Positions 53,281 to 62,037 of a stretch of DNA of 64,000 bases are shown piece after piece. A program made the position numbers and the translations under genes. The notes beneath the pieces were generated by a model. The model worked only from the letters and a program-made list of their open reading frames with translations. It was not told the DNA's origin and made no database searches. Position 1 is the first letter of the stretch. Every line of letters starts with the position of its first letter. The stretch is from Bradyrhizobium nanningense (GTDB lineage Bacteria > Pseudomonadota > Alphaproteobacteria > Rhizobiales > Xanthobacteraceae), in contig NZ_LBJC01000025.1 of assembly GCF_004114535.1 (NCBI RefSeq), positions 96,286-160,285 of the forward strand. The letters run 5' to 3'.

Positions 53281-53545
53281 CGCTTCTTAAGGCGCAGTTT
53301 GAATGGGCCGGCTGCAGTCGGGTGAGGGCGGAATTAAAGCGGATTAAATTTCCATGACAAAATGCTTTTAAATCAGCCATCTAAAGCTAGAGCGTTGCGG
53401 CAGAGACCTCAGGCTCCAGAGCCATGATTGCCGCGGCTGGCAGGTTACAGAGCATATCAACTGTTTCTGGTAAGCTTTGGGCTTGACCGGGGCATAATGC
53501 GAGTTCCCATTTAAATCTCCAGTTCGAGATGAGTCGGGATTTGCC

Positions 53546-53617
53546 GTGGGTATTTACTTGCTCTCACTCGCGGCGTGCGTTGTCGGGGTTCTTCTATTCA
53601 TGGCATTCCATCGATAG
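53546..53617 (+). CDS. 23-residue membrane micro-ORF
   Basis: GTG 53546 opens MGIYLLSLAACVVGVLLFMA then FHR and stop TAG: a single helix with a basic C-terminus. Ribosome site weak ('cggga'). Same style as the micro-ORF at 53740, so listed, but the evidence is thin. Confidence 0.3.
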   Translation: MGIYLLSLAACVVGVLLFMAFHR

Positions 53618-53739
53618 GGCCGACAACGGGCGCAACAGTTACATTGAATCCTCAGCGCAAGCCGAAATTAATAATTTGGGCCGGTTGTTTTTGACTGTGC
53701 ACAATTGCGCGCGTTCAATTCCAAAGGTTGGAGGCGAAC

Positions 53740-53826
53740 GTGTTTTTGAATTGGTTCCTCGTTATCCTTATCGGCGTCAGCGTTGCGGTCCTGATAGCCC
53801 ACGCGATTGACGCGATGCGTTCCTGA
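53740..53826 (+). CDS. 28-residue membrane micro-ORF
   Basis: GTG 53740 preceded by 'GGAGG' exactly 5 bases upstream opens MFLNWFLVILIGVSVAVLIA followed by HAIDAMRS and TGA. A single membrane helix with polar end. A near-ideal ribosome site in a stretch with few other signals is the main support. Confidence 0.55.
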   Translation: MFLNWFLVILIGVSVAVLIAHAIDAMRS

Positions 53827-54063
53827 GGTGCGCTCATGGCGATGGTATCTGTAGATCTTGGCGGCAGATAGCCGCGGCCCGCAGTGGCAACTTGTGGAAC
53901 TCGCCGCTTCGGTAGATCGCGCAGGCGAATTGACGCGCAGTCGATTGAAAATCAACTAACAATACGTCTGGTCGGAAGCACCTGATGGTGGAATAATTCC
54001 CGACGCTTTCTTGATTTAATTTTGACGTCGGCCGCGAACCGGCTGGCGATGTGGATTTTCATC

Positions 54064-57000
54064 ATGGCCGCGCTTCCTCAGGACGTGGTGGCGGATTTGC
54101 AGCAGGAGAACGCGCGGCTCTTGGCCGAATTGCGCGCCGCACAAGATCGCGAGAGCGCCACTGCGGACATTCTCAAGATCATCGCCAGTTCGCCATCGGA
54201 GGTGAAGCCGGTATTCGATGCGATTGCGAGGCAGGCCAATGCCTTGCTTGGCGGATTTTCGACCACCGTATTCCGCTTCATCGACGGCACGGCCCATCTG
54301 GCGGCATTCACGCCGACGAATTCTGCCGCCGACGAGGCCTTAAAGAACATGTTTCCGAGGCCGATTGCCGAGTTTGAGAGTTTCGCAGGAGTCCAGGCAG
54401 GTAAGGCAGTACCGACTTCCGACACTGAAACGCTGACGAACGAAATCAAGTTCATCGCTCGCGCCCGCGGCTTTCGCAGCATGTTGTTCGTTCCGCTCTC
54501 GACCGGCGGCGTGGTGATCGGCATGATCAGCGTAACGCGGACCGAGCCCGGTAATTTCGCTCCGCATCATGTGCAACTTCTGCAGACCTTCGCCGATCAG
54601 GCCGTTATCGCCATTGAGAATACGCGGCTGTTCAATGAGGTGCAGGCGCGTACTGACGACTTGCGGGAGTCGCTGCAGCAGCAGACCGCGACCGCCGATG
54701 TCTTGAAGGTCATCAGCCGTTCCGCGTTTGATTTGCAGCCGGTTCTCGACACGCTGACGGAATCGGCGGCGTGGCTGTGTGGTGCCGACATGGCGGCCAT
54801 CGTCCGGCAGGACACCGACGGCGCCTACTATCATGCAACGCGGTACAATTTCTCGCCCGAGTGGGCCGAGGTCTCGGCGCGCATTCGGCTCAATGCTGGA
54901 CGCGGCAGCGTCGTTGGGCGCGTCCTGCTGTCCGGCAAAGCTGTCCAGATTCAGGATGTCCTGGTCGATCCCGAATATGCCTATCCCGAGCAGCAGAGGG
55001 CCGGCGGTTATCGCACCCTCCTCGGCGTGCCCCTGCTTCGGTCCGGGGAAACGATCGGCGTGTTGTTCCTGGGCCGCAAGACCGTAAACTCGTTCACGGA
55101 CAAGCAGATCGACCTGGTCTCCACTTTCGCCGATCAGGCCGTGATCGCGATCGAAAATGTCCGGCTATTCGATGAGGTCCAGGCGAAGACGCGCGATCTC
55201 GCCGAATCGCTTCAGCAGCAAACTGCCACGGCCGATGTGCTGAAGGTGATCAGCCGCTCGACCTTCGACCTGCAAACCGTGCTCGATACGCTGGTCGATT
55301 CGGCGGCGCGGCTGTGCGAAGCGGAGATGGCGTTCATCATGCGCCGCGAGGGCGATGAATATCAGGCCGGAGCAGCGGTAGGGTTCTCCGAGGAATACAT
55401 CGAGTTTCTGCGGGTTCACCCGATTATCCCCGGACGGAGCACGGTCACAGGTCGGGCCGTGCTGGAACGCAGACCGGTGCAGGTTCTCGATGTTGCTGCC
55501 GATCCCGAATACAGCCTGCGCGAGTCCACGACGATGGCCGGTCAGCGCACGGCGCTTGCTGTTCCCCTCCTGCGCGAGAACGAGCCGATCGGCGCGATTG
55601 TGATCGCTCGCCGGCGCGTGCAGCCTTTCACGGAAAAGCAGATCGAACTCGTCACCACGTTTGCCGACCAGGCCGTGATCGCCATCGAGAATGTGCGGCT
55701 CCTGGAACAATTGCAAACCAGGACGCGGGATCTGTCCGAGGCGCTGATGTACCAGACCGGCAGCGCCGACATCCTGCGCGTCATCGCATCCTCGCCGACC
55801 GAGGTCGGTCCCGTGCTCAAGGCCATTGTTGAAAGCGCATGCGGACTCTGCGAGGCCTATGATGCGCTGGTCGTTCTGAGGGATGGCGATGATCTCGTTA
55901 TCCAGGCGCACCATGGCCAAGTTCCCGTGGTGTGGAGCCGACGATCGATCAGTGCAGAATCGCCCACCGGCCGGGCTATTATCGATCGCCGCACAGTTCA
56001 TGTGCACGACCTGCTCGGGCCCGAAGGGGAGGAATTCCCGACGGGACGAGAATATGCGCTTCGCTCCAGCGTTCGCACCGTCCTCAGCGTGCCGCTTTTG
56101 CGAGAAGGCGAGAGCATGGGGGCGATCGTGCTACGCCGTACGGAGGTGCGCCCGTTCGGCGAGAAGCAGATCAACCTGCTTCAGACCTTTGCAGATCAGG
56201 CAGTCATCGCCATCGGCAACGTGCGTCTGTTCGAGCAGCTGAACGAATCGTTGGAGCGACAGACGGCAACGTCGGAGGTGCTGGAGATCATAAGCGCTTC
56301 ATCGGGCGCCTTGACCCCGGTCTTCCACAAGATGCTGGAGAATGCGACCCGCATTTGCGGCGCAGGCTTCGGCACCATGAATCTCTACGAGGACGGCGGC
56401 TTCCGCACGGTTGCGCTGCATAACGCGCCACAGGCTTATGTTGACACCCGGCTATACCAGAAAATTCGCCCGCACCCGGCAAGCGGGCTCGGCACCGTCG
56501 AGAAAACTCATCAGACGGTTCATATCGACGATATCAGGACTCAGCCGCCCTACGTCGAAGGCAACCCGAACGTTCGCGCGCTTGCCGACCTTGCCGGTGC
56601 AAGGACCCTCGTCATCGTGCCAATGCTCAAGGAAGATCAGCTGATCGGCACCATCACGATCTTCCGGCAGGAAATTAAGCCCTTCACCGACAAGCAGATC
56701 GAACTCGTATCCAATTTCGCGCACCAGGGCGTGATCGCAATCGAGAATGCACGCCTGCTGAATGAACTGCGCGAGCGCACAAGGGAATTGTCGCAGTCGC
56801 TCGAGGAACTTCGGAATGCGCAGGATCGGCTGGTCCAGACCGAGAAGCGTGCCTCGCTCGGGCAACTCACCGCCGGCATTGCACATGAAATCAAGAACCC
56901 GCTCAACTTCGTCAACAATTTCGCTGCGCTGTCCTCCGAGCTGGTCGACGAGCTCCGCGACGGGCTGCGCTCAGCCCCGTTTGGCGAGGCAGCAAGGCAG

Positions 57001-57642
57001 GACATCGACGCGCTGATTCACCTGCTGCAGGGCAATCTGGAAAAGATCGTGCAGCACGGAACGCGCGCCGATTCCATTGTCAAGAATATGCTTCTGCACT
57101 CTCGCGCGGGGGCAGGCGAGCGCCGCTCGGCCGATATCAACGCCATCGTCGAGGAAAGTCTCAACCTTGCTTATCACGGGGCGCGCGCTGAGAAAGCAGG
57201 CTTCGATATCACGCTTGAAAGGAATCTCGATCCATCCGCAGGGGCCCTCGAGCTGTATCCGCAGGAAATCACGCGGGTGGTCCTCAATCTCGTTTCCAAT
57301 GGATTCTACGCGGCGAGCAAACAAAGGGACGCCACCGGCCACGGCTTCGAGCCAAGGCTGCGCGCGACGACCACAAATTTGGGCGGCTCCGTCGAAATCC
57401 GGATTCGCGACAATGGCGCCGGCATCCCGGCCGAGGTGAGAGAGAAGATCTTCAATCCATTCTTCACGACCAAGCCCGCAGGCGAAGGCACCGGCCTCGG
57501 CCTTTCAATTTGTCACGACATCATCGTGAAGCAGCACGGCGGCAGTATCGAGGTCGATACCGAGCCCGGCGATTATACCGAGTTCATCATTACGCTGCCA
57601 CGTACGCTGGCGGCACCATCGCGGACCGGAGGCAGAAGTTGA
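54064..57642 (+). CDS. Soluble histidine kinase with five tandem GAF domains
   Basis: 1192 residues from ATG 54064; TTG 54022 or ATG 54049 are alternatives. No membrane segment. Five GAF domains, each led by a coiled-coil word such as 'TADVLKVISRS', start at about residues 33, 210, 389, 567 and 736, a period near 178. The dimerisation domain holds the phospho-His at about 941 ('GIAHEIKNPLNFVNNF'), and the HATPase domain ends 'NGAGIPAEVREKIFNPFF' with 'GEGTGLGLSICHDIIVKQHG'. Cytoplasmic sensor of small ligands, redox or light-type signals. It overlaps the receiver gene by 4 bases, so they are coupled. Confidence 0.92.
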   Translation: MAALPQDVVADLQQENARLLAELRAAQDRESATADILKIIASSPSEVKPVFDAIARQANALLGGFSTTVFRFIDGTAHLAAFTPTNSAADEALKNMFPRPIAEFESFAGVQAGKAVPTSDTETLTNEIKFIARARGFRSMLFVPLSTGGVVIGMISVTRTEPGNFAPHHVQLLQTFADQAVIAIENTRLFNEVQARTDDLRESLQQQTATADVLKVISRSAFDLQPVLDTLTESAAWLCGADMAAIVRQDTDGAYYHATRYNFSPEWAEVSARIRLNAGRGSVVGRVLLSGKAVQIQDVLVDPEYAYPEQQRAGGYRTLLGVPLLRSGETIGVLFLGRKTVNSFTDKQIDLVSTFADQAVIAIENVRLFDEVQAKTRDLAESLQQQTATADVLKVISRSTFDLQTVLDTLVDSAARLCEAEMAFIMRREGDEYQAGAAVGFSEEYIEFLRVHPIIPGRSTVTGRAVLERRPVQVLDVAADPEYSLRESTTMAGQRTALAVPLLRENEPIGAIVIARRRVQPFTEKQIELVTTFADQAVIAIENVRLLEQLQTRTRDLSEALMYQTGSADILRVIASSPTEVGPVLKAIVESACGLCEAYDALVVLRDGDDLVIQAHHGQVPVVWSRRSISAESPTGRAIIDRRTVHVHDLLGPEGEEFPTGREYALRSSVRTVLSVPLLREGESMGAIVLRRTEVRPFGEKQINLLQTFADQAVIAIGNVRLFEQLNESLERQTATSEVLEIISASSGALTPVFHKMLENATRICGAGFGTMNLYEDGGFRTVALHNAPQAYVDTRLYQKIRPHPASGLGTVEKTHQTVHIDDIRTQPPYVEGNPNVRALADLAGARTLVIVPMLKEDQLIGTITIFRQEIKPFTDKQIELVSNFAHQGVIAIENARLLNELRERTRELSQSLEELRNAQDRLVQTEKRASLGQLTAGIAHEIKNPLNFVNNFAALSSELVDELRDGLRSAPFGEAARQDIDALIHLLQGNLEKIVQHGTRADSIVKNMLLHSRAGAGERRSADINAIVEESLNLAYHGARAEKAGFDITLERNLDPSAGALELYPQEITRVVLNLVSNGFYAASKQRDATGHGFEPRLRATTTNLGGSVEIRIRDNGAGIPAEVREKIFNPFFTTKPAGEGTGLGLSICHDIIVKQHGGSIEVDTEPGDYTEFIITLPRTLAAPSRTGGRS

Positions 57643-58028
57643 GTGTCTACATATTGGTCGTCGACGACGAGCCGGACGTCGAGGCCTTGTTTCGCCAGCA
57701 GTTTCGCCGCGATTTGCGCGCCGGCCGCTTTCTCATGGAGTTCGCATCGTCCGCGCCCGCGGCCTTGGAGCGCACGGTCGAGATGGAGGACGCCACCCTG
57801 ATTCTGATCCTGTCCGACATCAACATGCCCGGAATGAGCGGGCTGGAGATGCTGCCCATCGTGCGTTCGGTCCGCCCCGATGTGCCGGTCATCATGATCA
57901 CGGCCTACGGAGACGCCGAGACCAGGCGCAAGGCGCTGGCGAACGGCGCAACCGACCTGATGACCAAACCAATCGACTTCGCGGCGCTGCGCCAGGAGAT
58001 AGACACGAGGCTTGAGCAGGCCGCCTGA
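57639..58028 (+). CDS. Single-domain response regulator
   Basis: 129 residues from TTG 57639, which overlaps the kinase stop as TTGA; no ATG or GTG is in frame nearby. A receiver domain alone: acidic pair 'VVDDEPD', phospho-acceptor Asp in 'LSDINMPGMSGLEML', switch Thr in 'IMITAYGDAE' and Lys in 'LMTKPIDF'. No output domain, so it acts through another protein or as a phosphate shuttle. Its coupling to the GAF kinase shows it is the cognate partner. The universal stress gene follows 98 bases later. Confidence 0.9.
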   Translation: MSVYILVVDDEPDVEALFRQQFRRDLRAGRFLMEFASSAPAALERTVEMEDATLILILSDINMPGMSGLEMLPIVRSVRPDVPVIMITAYGDAETRRKALANGATDLMTKPIDFAALRQEIDTRLEQAA

Positions 58029-58126
58029 CCATTCTCGTGGTCGATGACAATCCGGGACGTCTCGCAAGGTGGAATGATCGCAGCGCATCTGACCTCAATG
58101 TTCACCAAAACACGGGGAGGTTGAAA

Positions 58127-58966
58127 ATGAAGACGCTCTTGGTCCCGCTTCAAAATATTCCGATGATGACATCCACGCTGAATGTCGTCGTAGGCCTCGC
58201 TCAGCGTTCCGGAGCCTATATCGAAGGCTTTCCGCTTCGGTTCGGCATCCCGCCATATGTGGCCGCAGAATTGGCCACCGGCATCCTCCTGGATTCGTAT
58301 GAGGCGAAGAGCGAGGCCGAATTGAGCGACATGCGCAACTTCTTCGAAGCATTCATGCTGAAGCACGACATTCATCGAGCCACTGCGGGTTCAGGTCGGC
58401 CATGCTTCGGCTGGCTGGAGAACGCGCCGGAGGGCGAAGACTTTGTCGGAAATTATGGGCGCGCTTTCGATCTGATCGTGATGGCACGGTCTGACGTCGA
58501 TGCTGCGGGCCTTCACCGTCGCGCGATCGAATCCGCGCTGTTTGAGAGCGGCAGGCCGGTCCTGCTGGCGCCGTTGAATGCACCGACAAGCGTCGCGACA
58601 AACATCATGATCCACTGGAATGGTAGTACCGAGCAAGCGCGGGCAAACGCATTTGCCATGCCGCTGCTTCGCTTGGCGAAAAGGGTATCGGTTCTAACTG
58701 TCATTGGCGGCCAGGAGGTACCAGGACCATCTGCCGATCGCATCGTCGAGCAACTGCGCTACAATGACATTGCATCCGAGGCGATAAGGGTTGAGCTGGG
58801 GAATCGCGATACCGGCGAGGCGGTCCTCGATGCCGCCAGGGCTAACGGCTGCGATCTCCTGATCAAGGGTGCTTTCACCCGCACGCGTCTGCGGCAAATG
58901 ATATTCGGCGGGGCGACCAGCTACATCATGGAACACGCGGATCTGCCGGTCCTGATGGCTCATTAG
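58127..58966 (+). CDS. Universal stress protein, two Usp domains
   Basis: 279 residues from ATG 58127 with 'GGAGG' 8 bases upstream ('ggggaggttgaaaatg'). Two UspA folds: N-terminal 'KTLLVPLQNIPMMTSTLNVV' and C-terminal ending 'KGAFTRTRLRQMIFGGATSY' then 'IMEHADLPVLMAH', in which the G-x9-G nucleotide motif is partly kept. Cytoplasmic; the family binds ATP or lacks binding and helps survive starvation or oxidative stress. It lies downstream of the GAF kinase and receiver on the same strand and may belong to their output. Confidence 0.88.
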   Translation: MKTLLVPLQNIPMMTSTLNVVVGLAQRSGAYIEGFPLRFGIPPYVAAELATGILLDSYEAKSEAELSDMRNFFEAFMLKHDIHRATAGSGRPCFGWLENAPEGEDFVGNYGRAFDLIVMARSDVDAAGLHRRAIESALFESGRPVLLAPLNAPTSVATNIMIHWNGSTEQARANAFAMPLLRLAKRVSVLTVIGGQEVPGPSADRIVEQLRYNDIASEAIRVELGNRDTGEAVLDAARANGCDLLIKGAFTRTRLRQMIFGGATSYIMEHADLPVLMAH

Positions 58967-59157
58967 AGCGGTCAGGGGGCCTCATGCCCCTGTTTTGCCG
59001 ATTGAGCAACAAAAATTCGGGAAAGCCGTAACCCATTGATCCGACTGACGTCGGCTACTGTGCATGGGGTTGTTTTCGACATTTTTGATTTGGACGGCCC
59101 AGACAGCCGTCAGGGTAGGGTAATCGTCCGCAACCGGCAGGGGTTCAGGAGGATGAA

Positions 59158-59232
59158 TGGTGGGCGCACAAGGGATCGAACCTTGGACCTCTCCCGTGTG
59201 AAGGGAACGCTCTCCCGCTGAGCTATGCGCCC
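59158..59232 (-). tRNA. tRNA-Val (anticodon CAC)
   Basis: 75 bases read on the minus strand: acceptor arm GGGCGCA pairs with TGCGCCC, the D arm contains AGCTCAGCGGGAGAGC, the anticodon stem-loop reads TTCCC-TTCACAC-GGGAG with anticodon CAC, the T arm is GGTTCGATCC, and the discriminator A is followed by an encoded CCA (59158-59160). Decodes GTG valine codons, which are common in this GC-rich DNA. It is oriented opposite to the stress protein. Confidence 0.96.
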
Positions 59233-59393
59233 GGGACCATCATGCAGGCGGCCGGACCTTGTCGGCCGGCCGGCGCATCGGAGCCCGCGATTTAGAAGTG
59301 CGGGCTTGAGGTGTCAAGTTTCCAGGTGGCTCGAAGCCGGAAAAGCTTGCGCCAATCACGCCGCGCGCGTCGGAAAGGGCGGTTTTGGGCTGC

Positions 59394-60686
59394 TCACGCG
59401 CCCTGCTGGCGGGCGCGGGAGGCGTGAGCCTGCAGCGCCCGGATTCGCTCGGCCAGTGTTCCGCCGCCTTCGGGCAGGCTCGGCGCGCCGTTGGTTGTGG
59501 CATCGTTGGCCGGGCGCGGCGCCGGCTTCGGCGGCTGGCCGGCCTCGGCCGCCAGCAGCGCCTCGATCGGCGAGTTCGGACCTTCGAGCTGCATCGCGAG
59601 CTTTGCCACCTCGGCGGCGATGTCGTTGATGCGCTCGCGCAAAAGCGCATTCTCCATCCGCTCGGTCGCCCAGGAGCTCTCGGCCTGCTGCTGGATCGTG
59701 TTGACGTCGCGCTGGAGCTTAGCGCGTTCGTCGCGCGCGATGCGCAGCTGCTCCTCGAGCGCCGTCTTTTCCGCGCGCAGGGTCGCGACCGCGGACGACG
59801 ACTTCGCGCTGCTCAGGCCCGCGATTTCCACACGCAGCTCCTTGACGGTGCGCTCGGCAGCTTCATTGGCCTGGCGGAGCTGGTTGTTCTCATAGTCGCG
59901 CTCCGCAAGCAGCTTGCCCTGCGTGGCCAGCCGTCCCTCGAGGTCGGCGACGCGGCCCGACAGCATCTCGGCTTCCTTGACCTGCCCGATCAACTGGCGA
60001 TCGAGCTCGGTGACGCGCTGGCTCAGATTCTCGACCCGGCTACGGGCCTCGCCGAGTTCGCGCGAGGCGGTCTCGGATTCGGTGCGCTCCTGCGCGAGGC
60101 GCGCTTGGGTGGCGACAAATTCCTTCTCGGCGTCGCCGACGCGGTTCTTCAATTCCTCGATCTGCGCGCGCACGGCGAGCAGCTCGACCTGGCGGCTCTC
60201 CGCCATCAGCGAGCGGTCGGACAGTTCGGAATTGATTTTTGCCAGCTCGTTCTGCTTGTCGGTCAGCGCATTCTCGGCGGCGCGCAAGGCTTCGGTCTTG
60301 GCGTTGAATTCCTCTTCGGTGGCGCGGAGCTGCTCCTTCACCGCCTTCTCGCGCGCCTCGAGCGCGAAGATCGTGGCGTTCTTCTCGCCGAGCTCGATCT
60401 TCATGCGGTTGATGGCGTCGCTCTTCTTGCCGAGCTCGGCGAGCTGGCTCGTGGTCTTGTTCTTGAGCTGGTCGACGCTCATCTCGAGCCGCCGCGCCGA
60501 CATGGCGAATTCGGCGCGCAGCTGGTCCTTGTCGGCCTGGATCTCCGCCATCGACAGCGGCGTTGCGGCTTCTAGCCGGCGCGTGGTCAGGCGCACGGCG
60601 CGGTTATGCACCAGAGGCACGATCGCGAGTCCGCACAGCATCGAGAGCAGGAAACCGATCGCCAGGTACATGATCGGTTCGACCAT
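59394..60686 (-). CDS. Membrane-anchored coiled-coil protein, hypothetical
   Basis: 430 residues. One N-terminal helix ('IMYLAIGFLLSMLCGLAIVP') is followed by about 330 residues of long coiled coil with heptad Leu and Ala, e.g. 'EIQADKDQLRAEFAMSARRL' and 'LREAREKAVKEQLRATEEEF'-like stretches, then a short proline-rich tail ('AEAGQPPKPAPRPANDATTN'). Probably cytoplasmic coiled coil attached to the inner membrane. Such proteins are conserved in Bradyrhizobiaceae near tRNA-Val and may link envelope and cell shape. No function known to me. Confidence 0.8.
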   Translation of the reverse strand: MVEPIMYLAIGFLLSMLCGLAIVPLVHNRAVRLTTRRLEAATPLSMAEIQADKDQLRAEFAMSARRLEMSVDQLKNKTTSQLAELGKKSDAINRMKIELGEKNATIFALEAREKAVKEQLRATEEEFNAKTEALRAAENALTDKQNELAKINSELSDRSLMAESRQVELLAVRAQIEELKNRVGDAEKEFVATQARLAQERTESETASRELGEARSRVENLSQRVTELDRQLIGQVKEAEMLSGRVADLEGRLATQGKLLAERDYENNQLRQANEAAERTVKELRVEIAGLSSAKSSSAVATLRAEKTALEEQLRIARDERAKLQRDVNTIQQQAESSWATERMENALLRERINDIAAEVAKLAMQLEGPNSPIEALLAAEAGQPPKPAPRPANDATTNGAPSLPEGGGTLAERIRALQAHASRARQQGA

Positions 60687-60806
60687 GGGCCAGAACTCCC
60701 AAGCTTAAGGAAAAATTCACCAACGACCATGCCATGGGGCGCCGGCAAAAAGCCAGCCCCGGCCTGTCGTTAACCTTGATCCGTAACCGGATGGGAGCAG
60801 AAGACC

Positions 60807-61412
60807 CTAGAACGGGTTCCAGGTCGCTCGCGGGGTGTATTTGAGATAGCCGATATTGGCACCCAGCCGCAGGCCGAGTCCGGAGCGGATCGGGACCAGC
60901 ACGATGTTGTTGGCGGTGAGTGCCGTCATGCCGAAGCCGCCGATGATGTAGGCCGAGCCGTCGAGGCCGGCGAAGCGCTGGTAGATCGCGTTGGTGGCGG
61001 GCAGGTTGTAGACCAGCGTCATGGTGCGCGCGCCGTCGCCGCCCCAGTCGAAGCCGAGCGAGGGGCCCTGCCAGTAGACGCGCAGATCCCCGGCGTTCTT
61101 GGTGTAGAGCGTGCCTTCGCCGTAGCGCAGGCCGGCGACGAAGGCGCCGGACCCTTCCTCACCCAGGATGTAGCCGTTGGGCAGGCCCCACTGGCTGACC
61201 GCCTTCTCGATGATCGAGGCGAGCCCGCGCGAGACGTTGCCGAAGAAACGGTGCCCGGCGCCGACGAGCTCATCCGGCCCGTAAGTATTGGGCGTCGGGG
61301 TCCGCTGCGGCGGCGGCAGGTCCGGCGGCGGCGCCGTCTGGGCCGAAGCCGGCACGATCCAGCCGACCATCGCGGCAAGCGCGAGCGCAGCGAGGCGTGA
61401 TGCGAAAGTCAT
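60807..61412 (-). CDS. DUF1134 secreted protein
   Basis: 201 residues. Signal peptide 'MTFASRLAALALAAMVGWIV', then a Pro-rich spacer, then DUF1134: 'GAGHRFFGNVSRGLASIIEK', 'WQGPSLGFDWGGDGARTMTL' and 'LVPIRSGLGLRLGANIGYLK'. The domain is conserved across alphaproteobacteria, exported to the periplasm or outer membrane, and of unknown function. The final segment 'YTPRATWNPF' is typical. Single gene between a coiled-coil protein gene and a YHS gene. Confidence 0.9.
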   Translation of the reverse strand: MTFASRLAALALAAMVGWIVPASAQTAPPPDLPPPQRTPTPNTYGPDELVGAGHRFFGNVSRGLASIIEKAVSQWGLPNGYILGEEGSGAFVAGLRYGEGTLYTKNAGDLRVYWQGPSLGFDWGGDGARTMTLVYNLPATNAIYQRFAGLDGSAYIIGGFGMTALTANNIVLVPIRSGLGLRLGANIGYLKYTPRATWNPF

Positions 61413-61503
61413 AAAAGAACCCCTGGTATCGATTCCGGTCGCTTCCTTAACCTGACGCCAACAGACGCGGCTCTAGGTTGCGCCGGATGTCCCCTCGACT
61501 CGG

Positions 61504-62037
61504 ATGTTATCCGCAGCAACTATGACGGCACAACGGCAGGAAGATAGCCCTTTGCGCCCCGGAATTGCCTTGATCGGCCTCCTCGTCTGCCTGCTGTCGG
61601 GCATATGGATCATCGGCTTGGGGTTGCCGGCCGAGGCTGCCACCACCGAGCGGGTCGTCGTCAACCGCTTCACCGGAATTGCCATCGAAGGCTTCGACCC
61701 CGTGGCCTACTTCGTCGACGGCCGGGCGGTGAAGGGGAACGCAGAGTTCGAGGCGAATCTCTGGGGCGCGGTCTGGCGCTTCCGCAACGAGGGCAACCGC
61801 GCCTCCTTCCTCGCCCATCCCGAAATCTATGGGCCGCAATTCGGCGGCTACGATCCCGCCGATATCGCCCGCGGCGTCACCATCGCCGGCAATCCCCGTT
61901 TCTTCACGATCGCGGCGCAGCGGCTCTATCTGTTCAGCCGGGAAGCCAATCGTGACGCCTTCGCCGCCAATCCCGAACGATTTCTCTATGAGGTGGGCAA
62001 GCGCTGGCCGGCCCTTCAGGAACAGCTCAGTCAGTAG
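61504..62037 (+). CDS. YHS domain protein with N-terminal membrane anchor
   Basis: 177 residues from ATG 61504; ATG 61522 would remove six. One helix ('PGIALIGLLVCLLSGIWIIG') anchors or exports a YHS domain ('VVVNRFTGIAIEGFDPVAYF', 'NLWGAVWRFRNEGNRASFLA'). The YHS domain is found in metal-related proteins such as copper ATPase ends and monooxygenases; here the role is unknown. Its last 7 bases overlap the tail of the convergent cysQ gene. No ribosome site of note. Confidence 0.85.
   Translation: MLSAATMTAQRQEDSPLRPGIALIGLLVCLLSGIWIIGLGLPAEAATTERVVVNRFTGIAIEGFDPVAYFVDGRAVKGNAEFEANLWGAVWRFRNEGNRASFLAHPEIYGPQFGGYDPADIARGVTIAGNPRFFTIAAQRLYLFSREANRDAFAANPERFLYEVGKRWPALQEQLSQ

Noticed and set aside
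53039..53290. Plus-strand 83-codon frame in the degenerate region
   Set aside because: Pro/Ser/Lys-rich with no ordered hydrophobic pattern. The opposite frame at least has a signal-like start, and that is also weak.
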